This document shows, piece by piece, positions 47,222 through 59,100 of a stretch of 64,000 bases of DNA. The notes beneath the pieces were generated by a model that worked only from the letters and a program-made list of their open reading frames with translations, did no database searches and was not told where the DNA came from. Source of the stretch: Steromphala cineraria (taxonomy: Eukaryota; Mollusca; Gastropoda; Trochida; Trochidae); assembly GCA_916613615.1 (NCBI GenBank), contig OU744720.1, positions 2,025,749 through 2,089,748 of the forward strand, given 5' to 3'. Every line of letters starts with the position of its first letter. The first letter of the stretch is position 1. The position numbers were made by a program, and so were the translations under genes.

Positions 47222-49984
47222 TCTTGATAGTAGAAGGTCTCCTCGGGGCTGGTGAGGCCAAGGTCTTTGATCCGCTGAGTGTAGTAGACCGTCTTTCTCA
47301 TTGCCTCCTCATACTTCTCCTCGCGAGACAGCCTGTGCCAGTCGGGTCCCCCCGAAATCTCCGGGTCCCTGATAGCCAGCGACTCTGTTCAAAATACCAC
47401 AGACAATAAAATAAAATAGAGCCATTGGCCCTGTAGCTCATCAGGCTTCATTATCAATTATGCTGTAGAGTGTGGCCAATGTGGTAGGGGCCCGAGGTAA
47501 CCAATCATTAAATTAAGTATATAGGCGTCAAGTTTCAGTTTTCTAGGCCTGATACTTCAGGAGAAGAAGATGAAAATAGATTTTAAGGACGTTCCTGTTG
47601 CCTTGTTAAGGGGCAACAGGGTCACCAAAGCTACAATTCATAATCCTCACTAGTCAAGGAGTCTTGAGAAGGAGATAAAAATAGGTTTTAAGGGCGTGGC
47701 CCATGTGGCCCTTATTAGGGGTCACAGAGCCACCAAAGCTACAATTTATAATCCTCACTAGTCAAGGAGTCTGTACACAAAGTTTCAGCTTTCTAAGCCT
47801 TATGGTTCTGGAGAAGAAGTCGAAATTCCACAAAGTTTACGGATGGATGGATGGATGGACGGATGGATGGATGGATGGACGAATGGACGGACGGATGGAC
47901 GCCGGACACCATGCCATGTCATAAGCCCATTGGGCCTTCTAACACATTTCTTAAAAGTCCTAATCTTACTTAATTAGTAAGCCTTTAAGTCTATCAAAAC
48001 TTTAACTGAATTGGTTAAATGCATGTGTAAAATATCAAACAATAATATAGCAATGTCAAGGTTTTGGAATGTTGCTCTCTAAACAAGTTGTTCGCAGTGG
48101 AGAAGATGTCTGGGTTTTAGATCTAGTACATGTATATACAGTGTTTAAAATATTGCCCGTCAGTCAGTCCTTGAACTGGCTACTTTTTGCCAGGGCTGGT
48201 TATTTTTTGGTCTGGACTGGTAACTTTTCAATTTTTTTCTTAAATTTCCCAAAGGAATTCACCAATGAATTTTCAGGACAGGCTAGATTTCCAATCTATT
48301 TTATACACTGCTTTATAGTCAAGTCATAGTCTGAACCTCATAAGCCAGGACTAAAGATATAGAATGAGATAAATTGTTTCTAAGTCACGTGTTAAATAAA
48401 CAGTTTTCAGTCAACATATCGATATGGTTGTAGTAATCGTTATCTAAATAGCTCTAAAGGATAAAATTTCGATCATTTGCGCACAGTAGGGCAAACTGAC
48501 CGAGGTTCGGGGGCGAGGTTCGGACGGTGTTCCGATCCATATATTTTCAAAGATTGTATTGTACATTATTATCGGAAGAAACGACTTTAACAAAACATTG
48601 TCATCAGCAATGAAGTGTTTCATTTGATTATGATCCATTTTTGCATAAAATATATGTAGATTAACTGAAAATAACGGTTTTGCTTGTGTATATCAACTCG
48701 CCCGGTGTTCGGACAGTCTTGACCTAACCTCGGACAGTACCACTCAATGTTCTCGCATACATAACAGCTTTAACATATGCCTAAAAATGTTCCCTTTATC
48801 ACTGAACACACATTAACTCGGTAATTTGCAAATATCATTCGATATTTTGATAATACACAGTTTCCTTTCTGAAGATAAATTTCTCGGCAACTCCTGAATG
48901 CGCTGCTAAAATTTGATGACGTCACAATGGCATTTGTAAGCATTGAAGGCAAAAACATTGTAAAGGCTAACCTAAATGATTTAAGAGTAAATTATTTTGT
49001 TTTGTTTTGTTTTTGGTTGAATGTTTCTCTATGTTTCTTTACCAATTGTTAGTGAATTTACATACTTTTCAATTCTTTATTCTTGGTCATAACTGTCCGA
49101 ACTAAGGTCATTTTCATATATTGCGAAAAATCCCGATATTTACTTCTAATTTCACTTTTTAATTGCAAATATTAATTGGAGTTCGGTTATATAGCAGTTT
49201 CTCTTTTTAAACAAATAAAGCATATGATCTTTTGGCGATTCTTACTTTTCCTGAACTTTGTGCAAACTTTAACATGAAAATAAATTAAATTTCGCCAATT
49301 CCTTAATGAATCGGTTAATTGCCTCTGTCGGAAAAAGTAAGTTGGGGAAATATGTCTGATTATCAAATGTTTATCAAGAGAAATATATATATCAAGATAG
49401 ATTGCAAAGAAACATTTTGAAACAAAGACTTGTAGATATGACACATATAACTGCGTCAGCTTCTAATCAAAAGTGTCCAAAGTATGGGGCGACTTCGGGT
49501 GTTGTCCGAACCTCGGACAGTTTGCACTATATCAGTGCTGTGTGTGAATTTACCCTTTGAGCTTACCAAAATACATCAAATACACAACACATTATGAAAT
49601 AATAAATATTATGTAATTAAAAGAAGTATATACAATGTGACAAATAATTTATCTTGGTGAATGGTTGAAATATAAACCATCCACAATTGCCAATTTCAGT
49701 TGACAGTTTGTTGTTACTATTAATGATTTGATTTTGAATTATAACTTACGAGTTGGACTTTGATAAATGAAGAAAAGTCGAGTCATCGAGTGAAGACTGA
49801 AGTCTACTTAAACTGTAAATATATTCGTAACATTATTATATTTCCCGTTTTAAATCTTACGTAGGTATCTCTTCCCTCTAAGCTTCTCGGGTCCATTGTA
49901 CAACACATATGACACTTGAAGTGGGTCAAAATCGGCCTTCTTTCGCTCCTCAGCGATGTCCGGATTTACTGTCGTCGACGCCAT
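47222..49984 (-). CDS. peroxisomal acyl-CoA oxidase, exons 1 and 2 (partial)
   Basis: Acyl-CoA oxidases desaturate acyl-CoA in peroxisomes and pass electrons to oxygen (first step of peroxisomal beta-oxidation). Exon 1 (49984-49861) encodes 41 codons plus one base, from [14 protein letters not shown] to KLRGKRYL, with donor GTAAG. Exon 2 (47384-47222) follows acceptor TTTTGAACAG. The split codon joins as C|AG, and the exon reads [12 protein letters not shown]..., [20 protein letters not shown], ...EETFYYQ, then donor GTGAGC after GA. Both match the order and spacing of the family's N-terminal alpha-helical domain (NPD...ER start, DPE..., R..Y..A.RK). FAD- and substrate-binding domains and the C-terminal targeting signal lie in exons not found to the left. 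Intron 1 carries a dispersed repeat and a MITE. Whether the gene is complete elsewhere cannot be told. ACOX1- versus ACOX3-type is undecided, so no symbol is given. Confidence 0.85.
47418..47945 (+). repeat. dispersed repeat with ~115-bp units (copy 2) in ACOX intron 1
   Basis: Same family as 27037-27545: GCCCTGTAGCTCATCAGGCTTC at the start, repeated GCCACCAAAGCTACAATTTA and AGTCAAGGAGTCTGTACACAA units, ending CATAAGCCCATTGGGCCTTC. Includes a GGAT/GGAC microsatellite at about 47841-47900. Confidence 0.8.
48489..49527. mobile_element. ~1.04-kb MITE with 22-bp terminal inverted repeats
   Basis: The left end GGGCAAACTGACCGAGGTTCGG (48489-48510) and the inverted right end GTGCAAACTGTCCGAGGTTCGG (49506-49527) pair with two to three mismatches. 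TA flanks each end (48487-48488, 49528-49529), which suggests a Tc1/mariner-type origin. Similar CCTCGGACAG pieces recur inside (near 48726). No transposase is present. It lies in ACOX intron 1. Confidence 0.75.
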
Positions 49985-49991
49985 GTTTCAC

Positions 49992-50011
49992 AGGTCAAGG
50001 GTCAAAGTTCA
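49992..50011 (+). promoter_or_regulatory. triple DR1 nuclear-receptor half-sites upstream of ACOX
   Basis: AGGTCA, one A, GGGTCA, one A, AGTTCA: three hexamers forming two overlapping direct repeats spaced by one. DR1 sites bind RXR heterodimers (PPAR in vertebrates) and HNF4. The block ends 7 bp before the ACOX start codon, so it is in the 5' UTR or core promoter. Vertebrate ACOX1 is a classic PPAR target through a DR1 element; whether the same control operates here is inference. Confidence 0.65.
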
Positions 50012-51838
50012 CAAGCACCTGCTAAATCGTCTAGCGGCACGTCTTTTGCCTCTCACGTAGCACCCGTAGGATTTCTAACAGAAATGCTTGCACATTTTAT
50101 ATTTTTATATTTCTGTTGTAAATATATGCTAGTATATCAAATGGAATCATAATTAACAAAAAAGTAATAAACAACCGAATAAATAAATGACCTACATATA
50201 GGCTCACTTACAGCTGTGTCGCATTGCTATGAAATATGACATGAATTTGTAAGGTAATATATAGATATTTTCATAGTTTTTTATGTGTTCCGTATGAATC
50301 TTTTTCGTCTGATACTTAATTTAATTAAAAAGTCGCAAATTTATTTCTTTTTGCAGGACGTCAAAATAAACAAGGTTAAAACATACTTTTATAATAAATC
50401 ATACGTAAATTTATCATCAAAGGTAGCGTTATATAGTAGTTGATGCTATTATATATCTAATCATACTGGTTACAATTCACTAATTAACATACTATCATTA
50501 GAAATATAGCTTATCGTATGAACTCGTGTATATGACGTTCTCTGAATATAATTTGATAACCAAAGTTCTTTTTAAAGGTATATACAACACAAAGCTCCAT
50601 TCGACTACAAATGATATCTTAATTAATTTTTCAGAGCATGGCTAGCTTATTTTTAAAGAGATAAATACACATACATGTACCTATTCGTAGCTAAAAATAC
50701 CTAGAAGTTTTTCATCCATGCAACACGCCAGTGTTTTTTCAACGTTCTCTAACATTGAGAATGACACCGAAACATTGGCAGTTATTGACCCCTGAGATGG
50801 GACATAAACTTGAATGAAAAGCTGCCAACCAAATCGCAAGCTGATTTAATTTATATGAGATTGATACTATATACGACTTAAACATACAGACAAAATACAA
50901 ACATTTTTATGATTTCGGAAATACACGTCTTCAACAGAGACTATACAGATGTATTTATGGTCTCTGCTTTCAACCACCCTCATCACCATTACCACATTGA
51001 GAAACTGTTTTATGCACATGTCTTGGGCGTGTACTAAAGGATGATGAGATAACACGCCAGTCTTCTGGGAATGTGGAAATATATCACAATCTGTATATTA
51101 AAAACTCAAGCGAGAGAAAAGTAACTGAAAAAGATAGAGAAAGATAACTGTTTGAAGAATATAAACATGGAGATTGGTACTGTTAATATTCTTTGCTTTA
51201 ACATGATAGAATGGGAAATAAATAATGAAACAAGTCCCTCACAATTTTATTGAGAATCAACTGTCATTTGAATTTGCACAATAAAACAAATAGTACTTCA
51301 CAAAATATATGTTCAAACAAATAAAAGCTGAAGTTAAAAGATATGAAGGTTGTGTATGAGAAATCATGTACATCTATGCAATAGGTCAATATCAATTACG
51401 ATCCAGTATGTGTCTCCAAGTGAAATTCTGAAGAAAACACTAACGTTAATAATAATTTGAAAAGTCAATTTTTTAGCATGGTAAGCACAAAATACTATAT
51501 TACTAAAGACGTATACGTGATAATAAAAGCCAATGAACGTGAACAAACAGCTTGACAATACTTATTTTTAAAATATACTAAGTTGTGAATTAGTCAAACT
51601 GAACTTTGGGCCACTGATATTACGTATGAATTAATATCCGTCTCTGAAGAACTTTTTGAAAGTATTCAATACGATCCCAATTCATAAAAGAAGGATATAG
51701 GTTGGTTACGTGACTGTTCTTTGTCATATTATTATCATCTACTTGTTGTAAAGCAAATCTTTTGAAAACTGTTTTTTTCAAACATGTTTGTTCTTTTTAT
51801 CCAAAGATAACGACATGCTATCAAATATATAAAGGATA
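50012..51838. other. ACOX upstream region and gene-free AT-rich stretch
   Basis: No clear TATA box upstream of ACOX and no other gene recognised. Small frames on the minus strand (50867-51055, 51364-51558) have no known domain. Confidence 0.5.
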
Positions 51839-51945
51839 CTTAATGTTGTTTTCCAAATACCAGGTTTATTTCATCGAGTGTCATGGGTCAACTTTACCCA
51901 TGCCACGAGATGAAATAAACCTGGTATTCGGAAAACTACATTAAG
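51839..51945. repeat. 107-nt near-perfect hairpin
   Basis: Arms of about 50 nt (CTTAATGT.GTTTTCC.AATACCAGG..., CATGGGT) pair with their inverse across a loop of about 7 nt, with only a handful of mismatches. Candidate foldback MITE or small-RNA precursor. Its length equals that of the hairpin at 2541-2647, but the sequence is unrelated. Confidence 0.85.
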
Positions 51946-52052
51946 TTTTCTATTTATTATATGATTTTTTAATGAAATATGCAATTAAAATGACTTTAAA
52001 ACTGGAAAGTTACCCTCTTTTGTTCACATGGCTGAAAGTAGTTCCGGAACAT

Positions 52053-52085
52053 GACCAGTGACGATATCAGATATCGTCACTGGTC
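52053..52085. repeat. 33-nt perfect palindrome
   Basis: GACCAGTGACGATATC, one base, then its exact inverse. A related but imperfect pair (CAGTGAAAATATCATATATCGTCACTG) follows at about 52087-52113. Confidence 0.9.
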
Positions 52086-52113
52086 ACAGTGAAAATATCA
52101 TATATCGTCACTG

Positions 52114-53041
52114 TTGCCTGATAGACAGTTTATTTCACTGATAAAACCCAGTATTTCATCGCTGATCATGTAATAAAAATCAGGTTTTACACCCATTGTA
52201 AATCAAGTATCACATCGATGCAAAAGATGAGAGAAATACCGCTAATGCCTGCTCTAAAATACCTTTCTCACGGTTGCCTAGGAACCACAACATTACCTGG
52301 GGACAGTGGATGCCGTTTCAAAAACGACTTAAAACTAAGCTTAAGCTTTATGCCACCCTCTAACATTGAACTAATGCTAGGGTTATGCGCAAGTGGATTC
52401 TCGGAGTTATTGTCGGATTTTCACTATTGCCGCTTACAAGGTTATATTCATCAGTAGTATCAGTATCAATATACATGGAGACACATGTTCATTGCCTTTA
52501 TACTGATGAATCTTTACACAGATGTTAGTTATTAGTATTCATGAATAGATCATTATGTTTTCATATTAAGCTATTTATGAACCTAATCAATGAGATGTAA
52601 GTACCAGCTTTAGCTATCTACTGTATACAATATAATAATTCGAGACAAATGTTATGATTAACAACTTTTTTATTTGTTCCCAATGGTAACATCGTACACT
52701 TATACATGAAATAAGTTACAATACAATAAAGTACAAATATACAAAATGGTAGAGATAATATAACTGTAGTATATAAATCACGAACATGGAGCTATGGAGG
52801 AGGTTATTTATCCAATTTATTCACTAGAGTTTTCCATTTGTTGTCAAATTTATACATTTCATCATTTCTTTTGAAAATAAATTTTTCAACATGATAGATG
52901 TCCTTTAAGATATTCAAATAGTTGCTGAAATTTAATAGCAGATTCTTAATATTACATAAATTTATATATTTCTTCGCCGTTAAAACAATTTGATTAACAA
53001 TATGATTAACAACTTCTTTATTTATTTCTCAGGACGTTTCT
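52114..53041. other. gene-free stretch
   Basis: The open frame 52218-52457 has no recognised similarity. ATGATTAACAACTT recurs near 52655 and 53001. Nothing else is supported. Confidence 0.4.
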
Positions 53042-53212
53042 GGGCCAATTCTTGCCCTTCTTCATGTGACTGCTGGGCCAATTCTTGCCCTTCTTCGTGT
53101 GACTGCTGGGTCAATTCTTGCCCTTCTTCAGGTGACTGCTGGGCCAATTCTTGCCCTTCTTCGTGTGACTGTTGGGCCAATTCTTGCCCCTTGTTCAGGC
53201 GACAGTCACGAC
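53042..53212. repeat. 33-bp minisatellite, five copies
   Basis: TGGGCCAATTCTTGCCCTTC plus TTCATGTGACTGC repeats five times. The last copy is degenerate. Because 33 is a multiple of three, frames stay open on both strands. The minus strand reads an 11-residue Glu/Gln-rich repeat (GQELAQQSHEE) that ends KRPEK-stop, with AATAAA directly after (53021-53026 region). The plus strand reads a Cys/Trp-rich repeat. Neither can be called a gene from this alone. Confidence 0.85.
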
Positions 53213-55299
53213 ATGAAGGATGTTATTTTTATTTGAAGAAAAAGGATTGCACGGAACAAATCTAGATCTCTTTAGTCCAATATATACATTTTTTTTTACA
53301 TATATGACATACTGTCCTTGGTCGCTGATGTACAGCAACTAGGGGAATAATAAAAGAAATATATATTTTGATTTGATATTTTTATTCATAAATCTATTTT
53401 TACATCCGAACATGATTTGCAAAATGGCAATGGTGTTGAAACTAATTATCAAGCGAGTATAAGATAACAGTTCATTCATAAATTTAAGTAAATTTAATTA
53501 TGTTTATTTCATTGGTTGATAAACGGCTCGAGGAGTGCAAGTTAAGCGTTTGTATGAATATCATAGACATGCTACGGTACTCATACGAGTTTAACTTTCA
53601 AACCATTTAAAAGCCAATGAACAAACATATATATATATATATATATATACCATTTTTAATATACAATCAATATCATCGATTTACAAAGAGAGTGTCAGAG
53701 AGAGAAAGAGAAAAGGGAGGAAGAGGGAAAGAGAGACACAGAAAGTGAGAAAGAGGGAAAACGAGAGATAACCAAACCTTAGACCAAGTACATAACACAC
53801 TATATATATATATATACAATCACTAATGGACACTACATAAACATGAACTGTATCATTTACCGTGGAAGCAAACAAAGATTTTGTACATCCAGTGACGACA
53901 ATGAATGAAGGTTTAGACACCATTATTTTGATATATTTCACAGTGAATACTTTTTCAACACAAAGGGGCAATATAATAGTATTGAATTCTTGATGATTGA
54001 TGCAAGTAAATGATTTGACGGTGATGAAATTGAAATAAGCAAAATGTTCACAATTCTTCTCAAAACCATGAAAAATATGATTTAAACATACCATTAAAGC
54101 TATCTTATTAGATATCTATAGATATGTGATATACATAGTTGTTACATAGTTCACCATGAATTCAACAAGGTACCATAATTCCTTATTTTCAATTGTAGGT
54201 ATTGCTATCAAGACATTGTTCTACTCAAACAAATTTGATCGTTTGCTTAAACATGTGGTCTTGTTTACCTGTAATATTTGATAACACATCACCACCATAG
54301 AGAGTAGATAGGTGAGTTGTACATACAAGAAGCCATCACTTTTCTATGTGTATTTTTACAAAATAATTTATACACAAGGAAACTAACTGTCACATTGTAA
54401 CATAGATATAAAATAGATGATACCTAACCAGGAAAAACATATCCATAATATACAATGGGCGACAACTGGTAATTTCATTTTATGTGACATTCTCAGCTAT
54501 ACCTTACACACTACACTATACTTCAAAATTATAATTAATCACAAAACAAAATCATAATCCATGCATTTTATAACATGTTCACAATCATTCACTTGCTAAT
54601 GTAAACATCTATATACACTGTTCATAACAAAGAACAAATCAATTTAAAAATCATTCAATGACTTCTCAATTCCTCAAAAGATGGAATTGAATGTCAGTGC
54701 AACGACAAGGGAAGGGTTTATTATATCCTAAGTGACCAAAATTTGTACATTCATTAAAGTCCATTCACATATAGTGTGGCTCTTGATTTTTTTAATATAG
54801 TACTAAATCATAGCCATACTGTAACAAAATCACTTCTAGAAAAATTACAGAATCATGGTATATACGTTTCTTCTCCCAAAGAGATTACCGTTACTATGTT
54901 GAATAAATCGTAAATCATGGGCATCTCATGACGTAAATGCCAGTATGATAACTGAGAAATCTATTTAAAACAGAGAAACAAATTCAAACAATCCATTATT
55001 GGTTTGTCGTCAATGCTTCATAACATGTTTTCCATACATATAAATGCAATCTTTGTAATCAAATTTCCCACACATGACTTTATGGTTGTATGTAATAAGA
55101 AAGACACAGTCTTTGTATTCAATTGAAGGATATTCACCGTTATGAAGGTAATTATTTTTATATTTTTCATTGTTTTGATAAACTTTCAATTTCTGTAAGT
55201 AATATATTTGGAATGGTATTGAAAAATTCGAAAAATTATCTATAACATTAATCAAAAGGGTTCGAATTCTTAAAATATGATATCTCCATACATAAACTA
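53213..55299. other. gene-free AT-rich stretch with microsatellites
   Basis: TA repeats lie at about 53625-53650 and 53801-53816. A purine tract of GAGAGA/GAAAG type lies at about 53685-53770. The minus-strand frame 53681-54094 runs through these and is not a gene. No coding similarity elsewhere. Confidence 0.55.
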
Positions 55300-55864
55300 G
55301 TGTCCAAAAGAAACGTTACCATACAAATGGCAAGATAACTCAACCCACTGCCAATTGATACGACTAACACATACTTTTATCATTTCTTTAGTAGTCAACT
55401 CACCTCTATGCAAAATTTCAAAACATTATCTTTTCATGTTTGCGAGAAACACGCATTTAAAATAAACATCGATTCGGAATCTCCTTAACTAGGCGAGATA
55501 GCAGAGAGAAATTGGACAGTTTTGCTTGTTTAAAAACGTTCTAGAGCAGTGACGAGTCAACGAATTTATGTCAAATAAAGTGCATTGTATAAACAAGATT
55601 GTATTCTAACCTAAATTCAATACTTTATCAATTTTTGTGAAATGACAAAAGTTCTGTGCATAAAACAACTTGAAATTTCGATTTATGCACCCCATGTGCG
55701 TTTGAAGAGACACAAAATCAAAAGTATCTTTTCCTGAAGAATGAAAATGTGCACACTTATTTACAAGACATATGCTTGTTAGGCACACTTAAATTCGACT
55801 CTGTCAGGTAATAACATTTTGTTTCGGAGGACGTTGAAAACTTGGTATGGTTTCTTTTGGACAC
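55300..55864. mobile_element. 565-bp MITE with ~25-bp terminal inverted repeats
   Basis: The left end GTGTCCAAAAGAAACGTTACC and the inverted right end GTGTCCAAAAGAAACCATACC pair with few mismatches. TA flanks each end (55298-55299, 55865-55866). Interior non-coding, Tc1/mariner-type by target. Confidence 0.75.
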
Positions 55865-56199
55865 TAGTATACAATAAGCCTTCAAATGAATAAAGTTGAA
55901 ATTGTATGTTAACTATCAGACACACCAGAACTAAGTCTCAGAATATGCTACGGTTTCCTGACGTTTTCAGGACAATCTCAAAACTACATTATAAACAAGT
56001 ACAGTATTTGAAATACATAAATGCTAACTTCATGCATTTTTTACCTATTTTTTAATTTTAAATCCTGATATTGACGTTAAAAATGTTACACACATATACA
56101 ACTAAAATAAACACTTGAAACTTTTAAACTGTTCAAAATTATCTTAATTTAACAGACAAAGTTTGATACTCATTGCAGTATCCAATTAAAAGGGGAATA

Positions 56200-59100
56200 A
56201 ACACGTTTTAAGGGGGATGTCTTGAAAATGAAAATAAATGGCTCCAATTGAGAGACTATGTATTTAAACTACAGGAAGCAGTGCTGAATCAAATATATAA
56301 TGAAAAGTTCAGCCATGCGATTCCTTTTTCTTACACAAAATGAATTAAAGGTGCTCACATAAAAACGGATGCCAATGGGCTTTATGTGAATCTTTATAAT
56401 ATATTCTATGACTATGGATTGGTTTCTGAAATAAAATTTTAGCACATTTCAAAACTTCTAAATATAATAATATAAACATGGGACATCGTTTCTAAATTCA
56501 TGAGAAAAATCCCTTGAATGTGCCAAGTTTAGTAAAGATCATGTTAGAGACGAACCAAAAAGGGAAATTTTAACAGATTCGAACATTGAATTTGACTGAT
56601 TTCATCTGATGGATGATTTTTAAAATGTGAAGAATGGTGTTATTAAAAAGCTCCACTGAAAATTGGATTTCAATTTAATTTAAAGAAATGATATAAACAT
56701 TGGGCATTTCAGAAAGCATTTTTAGAAATTGGAAGAGAAATCATTTCAAATAAGGCCCGTTTAAACAACATTTAAGAAATTAAGTAATTCCAAAATAAGA
56801 TTATTTTTGTTTCGGTTTCAGAATTATCTTTTCTAAACTTATCGGCAAAAATCACTTGAATGTGCCGAGTTTGAGGAAGATCATTTTGAAGACAAACCAA
56901 AAATAGAATGTTCACAGATTTGAACTGATTTTGTCTGAAGAATGATCATCAAAATGAGAAGAATGGTTATATTAAAAAGCCCCACTGAAAATTGGATTTC
57001 AAATTAATTTAAAGAAATGATAAACATGGGGCATTTAAGAATGCATTTCTAGCAATTTGGAAGAGAAATTATTTCAATTCAGGCTCGTTTAAACAACATT
57101 TAAGAAATTAAGTAATTCCAAAATAAGATAATTTTTGTTTCGGTTTCAGAATTATCTTTTCTAAACTTATCGGCAACATCATTTGAATGTGCCAAGTTTA
57201 GTAAAGATCACTTTGAAGACAAACCAAAAATAGAATGTTAACAGATTTGAACTGATTTTGTCTGACGAATGATTATCAAAGAAATTATATAAACATGGGG
57301 CATTTAAGAAGTCATTTTTAGCAATTTGGAAGAGAAATAATTTCAAGTTAGGCCTGTTTAAACAACATTTAAGAAATTAAGTAATTCCAAAATAAGATAA
57401 TTTTTGTTTCGGTTCCAGAATTATCTTTTCTAAACTTATCGGCAAAAACATTTGAATGTGCCAAGTTTAGTAAAGATCACTTTGAAGACGAACCAAAAAT
57501 GGAGTTTAAACAGATGTGTTTATGGAATTTGATTTCATCTGACGGATGATTTTTAAAATGTACAGAAGGGTGTTATTAAAAAGCCCCACTGAAAATTGGA
57601 TTTCAAATTAATTTAAAGAAATTATATAAACATTGGGCATTTAAGAAGGCATTTTCTAGCAATTTGGGAGAGAAATTATTTCAATTCAGGCCCGTTTAAA
57701 CAACATTTAAGAAATTAAGTAATTCCAAAAAAAGATTATTTTTGTTTCGGTTTCAGAAATATCTTTTCTCAACTTATCAGCAAAATCACTTGAATGTGCC
57801 AAGCTTAGTAAAGATCACTTTGAAGACGAACCAAAAATGGAGTTTAAACAGATGTGTTTATGGAATTTGATTTCATCTGACGGATGATTTTTAAAATGTA
57901 CAGAAGGGTGTTATTAAAAAGCCCCACTGAAAATTGGATTTCAAATTAATTTAAAGAAATTATATAAACATTGGGCATTTAAGAAGGCATTTTCTAGCAA
58001 TTTGGAAGAGAAATTATTTCAATTCAGGCCCGTTTAAACAACATTTAAGAAATTAAGTAATTCCAAAATAAGATTATTTTTGTTTCGGTTTCAGAAATAT
58101 CTTTTCTCAACTTATCAGCAGAATCACTTGAATGTGCCAAGTTTAGGGAAGATTATTTTGAAGACGAACCAAAAATGGAGTTTTAACAGATTTGAACTGA
58201 TTTTGTCTGAAGTATGATTATCAAAAATGAGAAGAATGGTGTTATTAAAAAGCTCCACTGAAAATTGGATTTCAATTTAATTTAAAGAAATGATATAAAC
58301 ATTGGGCATTTCAGAAAGCATTTTTAGAAATTTGGAAGAGAAATCATTTCAAATAAGGCCCGTTTAAACAACATTTAAGAAATTAAGTAATTCCAAAATA
58401 AGATTATTTTTGTTTCGGTTTCAGAATTATCTTTTCTAAACTTATCGGCAAAAATCACTTGAATGTGCCGAGTTTGAGGAAGATCATTTTGAAGACAAAC
58501 CAAAAATAGAATGTTCACAGATTTGAACTGATTTTGTCTGAAGAATGATTATCAAAATGAGAAGAATGGTTATATTAAAAAGCCCCACTGAAAATTGGAT
58601 TTCAAATTAATTTAAAGAAATGATAAACATGGGGCATTTAAGAATGCATTTCTAGCAATTTGGAAGAGAAATTATTTCAATTCAGGCCCGTTTAAACAAC
58701 ATTTAAGAAATTAAGTAATTCCAAAATAAGATAATTTTTGTTTCGGTTTCAGAATTATCTTTTCTAAACTTAACGGCAACATCATTTGAATGTGCCAAGT
58801 TTAGTAAAGATCACTTTGAAGACAAACCAAAAATAGATTGTTAACAGATTTGAACTGATTTTGTCTGACGAATGATTATCAAAGAAATTATATAAACATG
58901 GGGCATTTAAGAAGGCATTTTTAGCAATTTGGAAGAGAAATAATTTCAAGTTAGGCCTGTTAAAACAACATTTAAGAAATTAAGTAATTCCAAAATAAGA
59001 TAATTTTTGTTTCGGTTCCAGAATTATCTTTTCTAAACTTATCGGCAAAAACATTTGAATGTGCCAAGTTTAGTAAAGATCACTTTGAAGACGAACCAAA

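Noticed and set aside
53812..54000. Possible secreted peptide gene near the TA microsatellite
   Set aside because: No start, signal peptide and stop combination with codon bias or similarity supports it.
53681..54094. 137-codon minus-strand frame ending in a Leu/Ser/Phe-rich tail
   Set aside because: The tail is the purine tract read in reverse and the rest has no domain; AT-rich chance frame.
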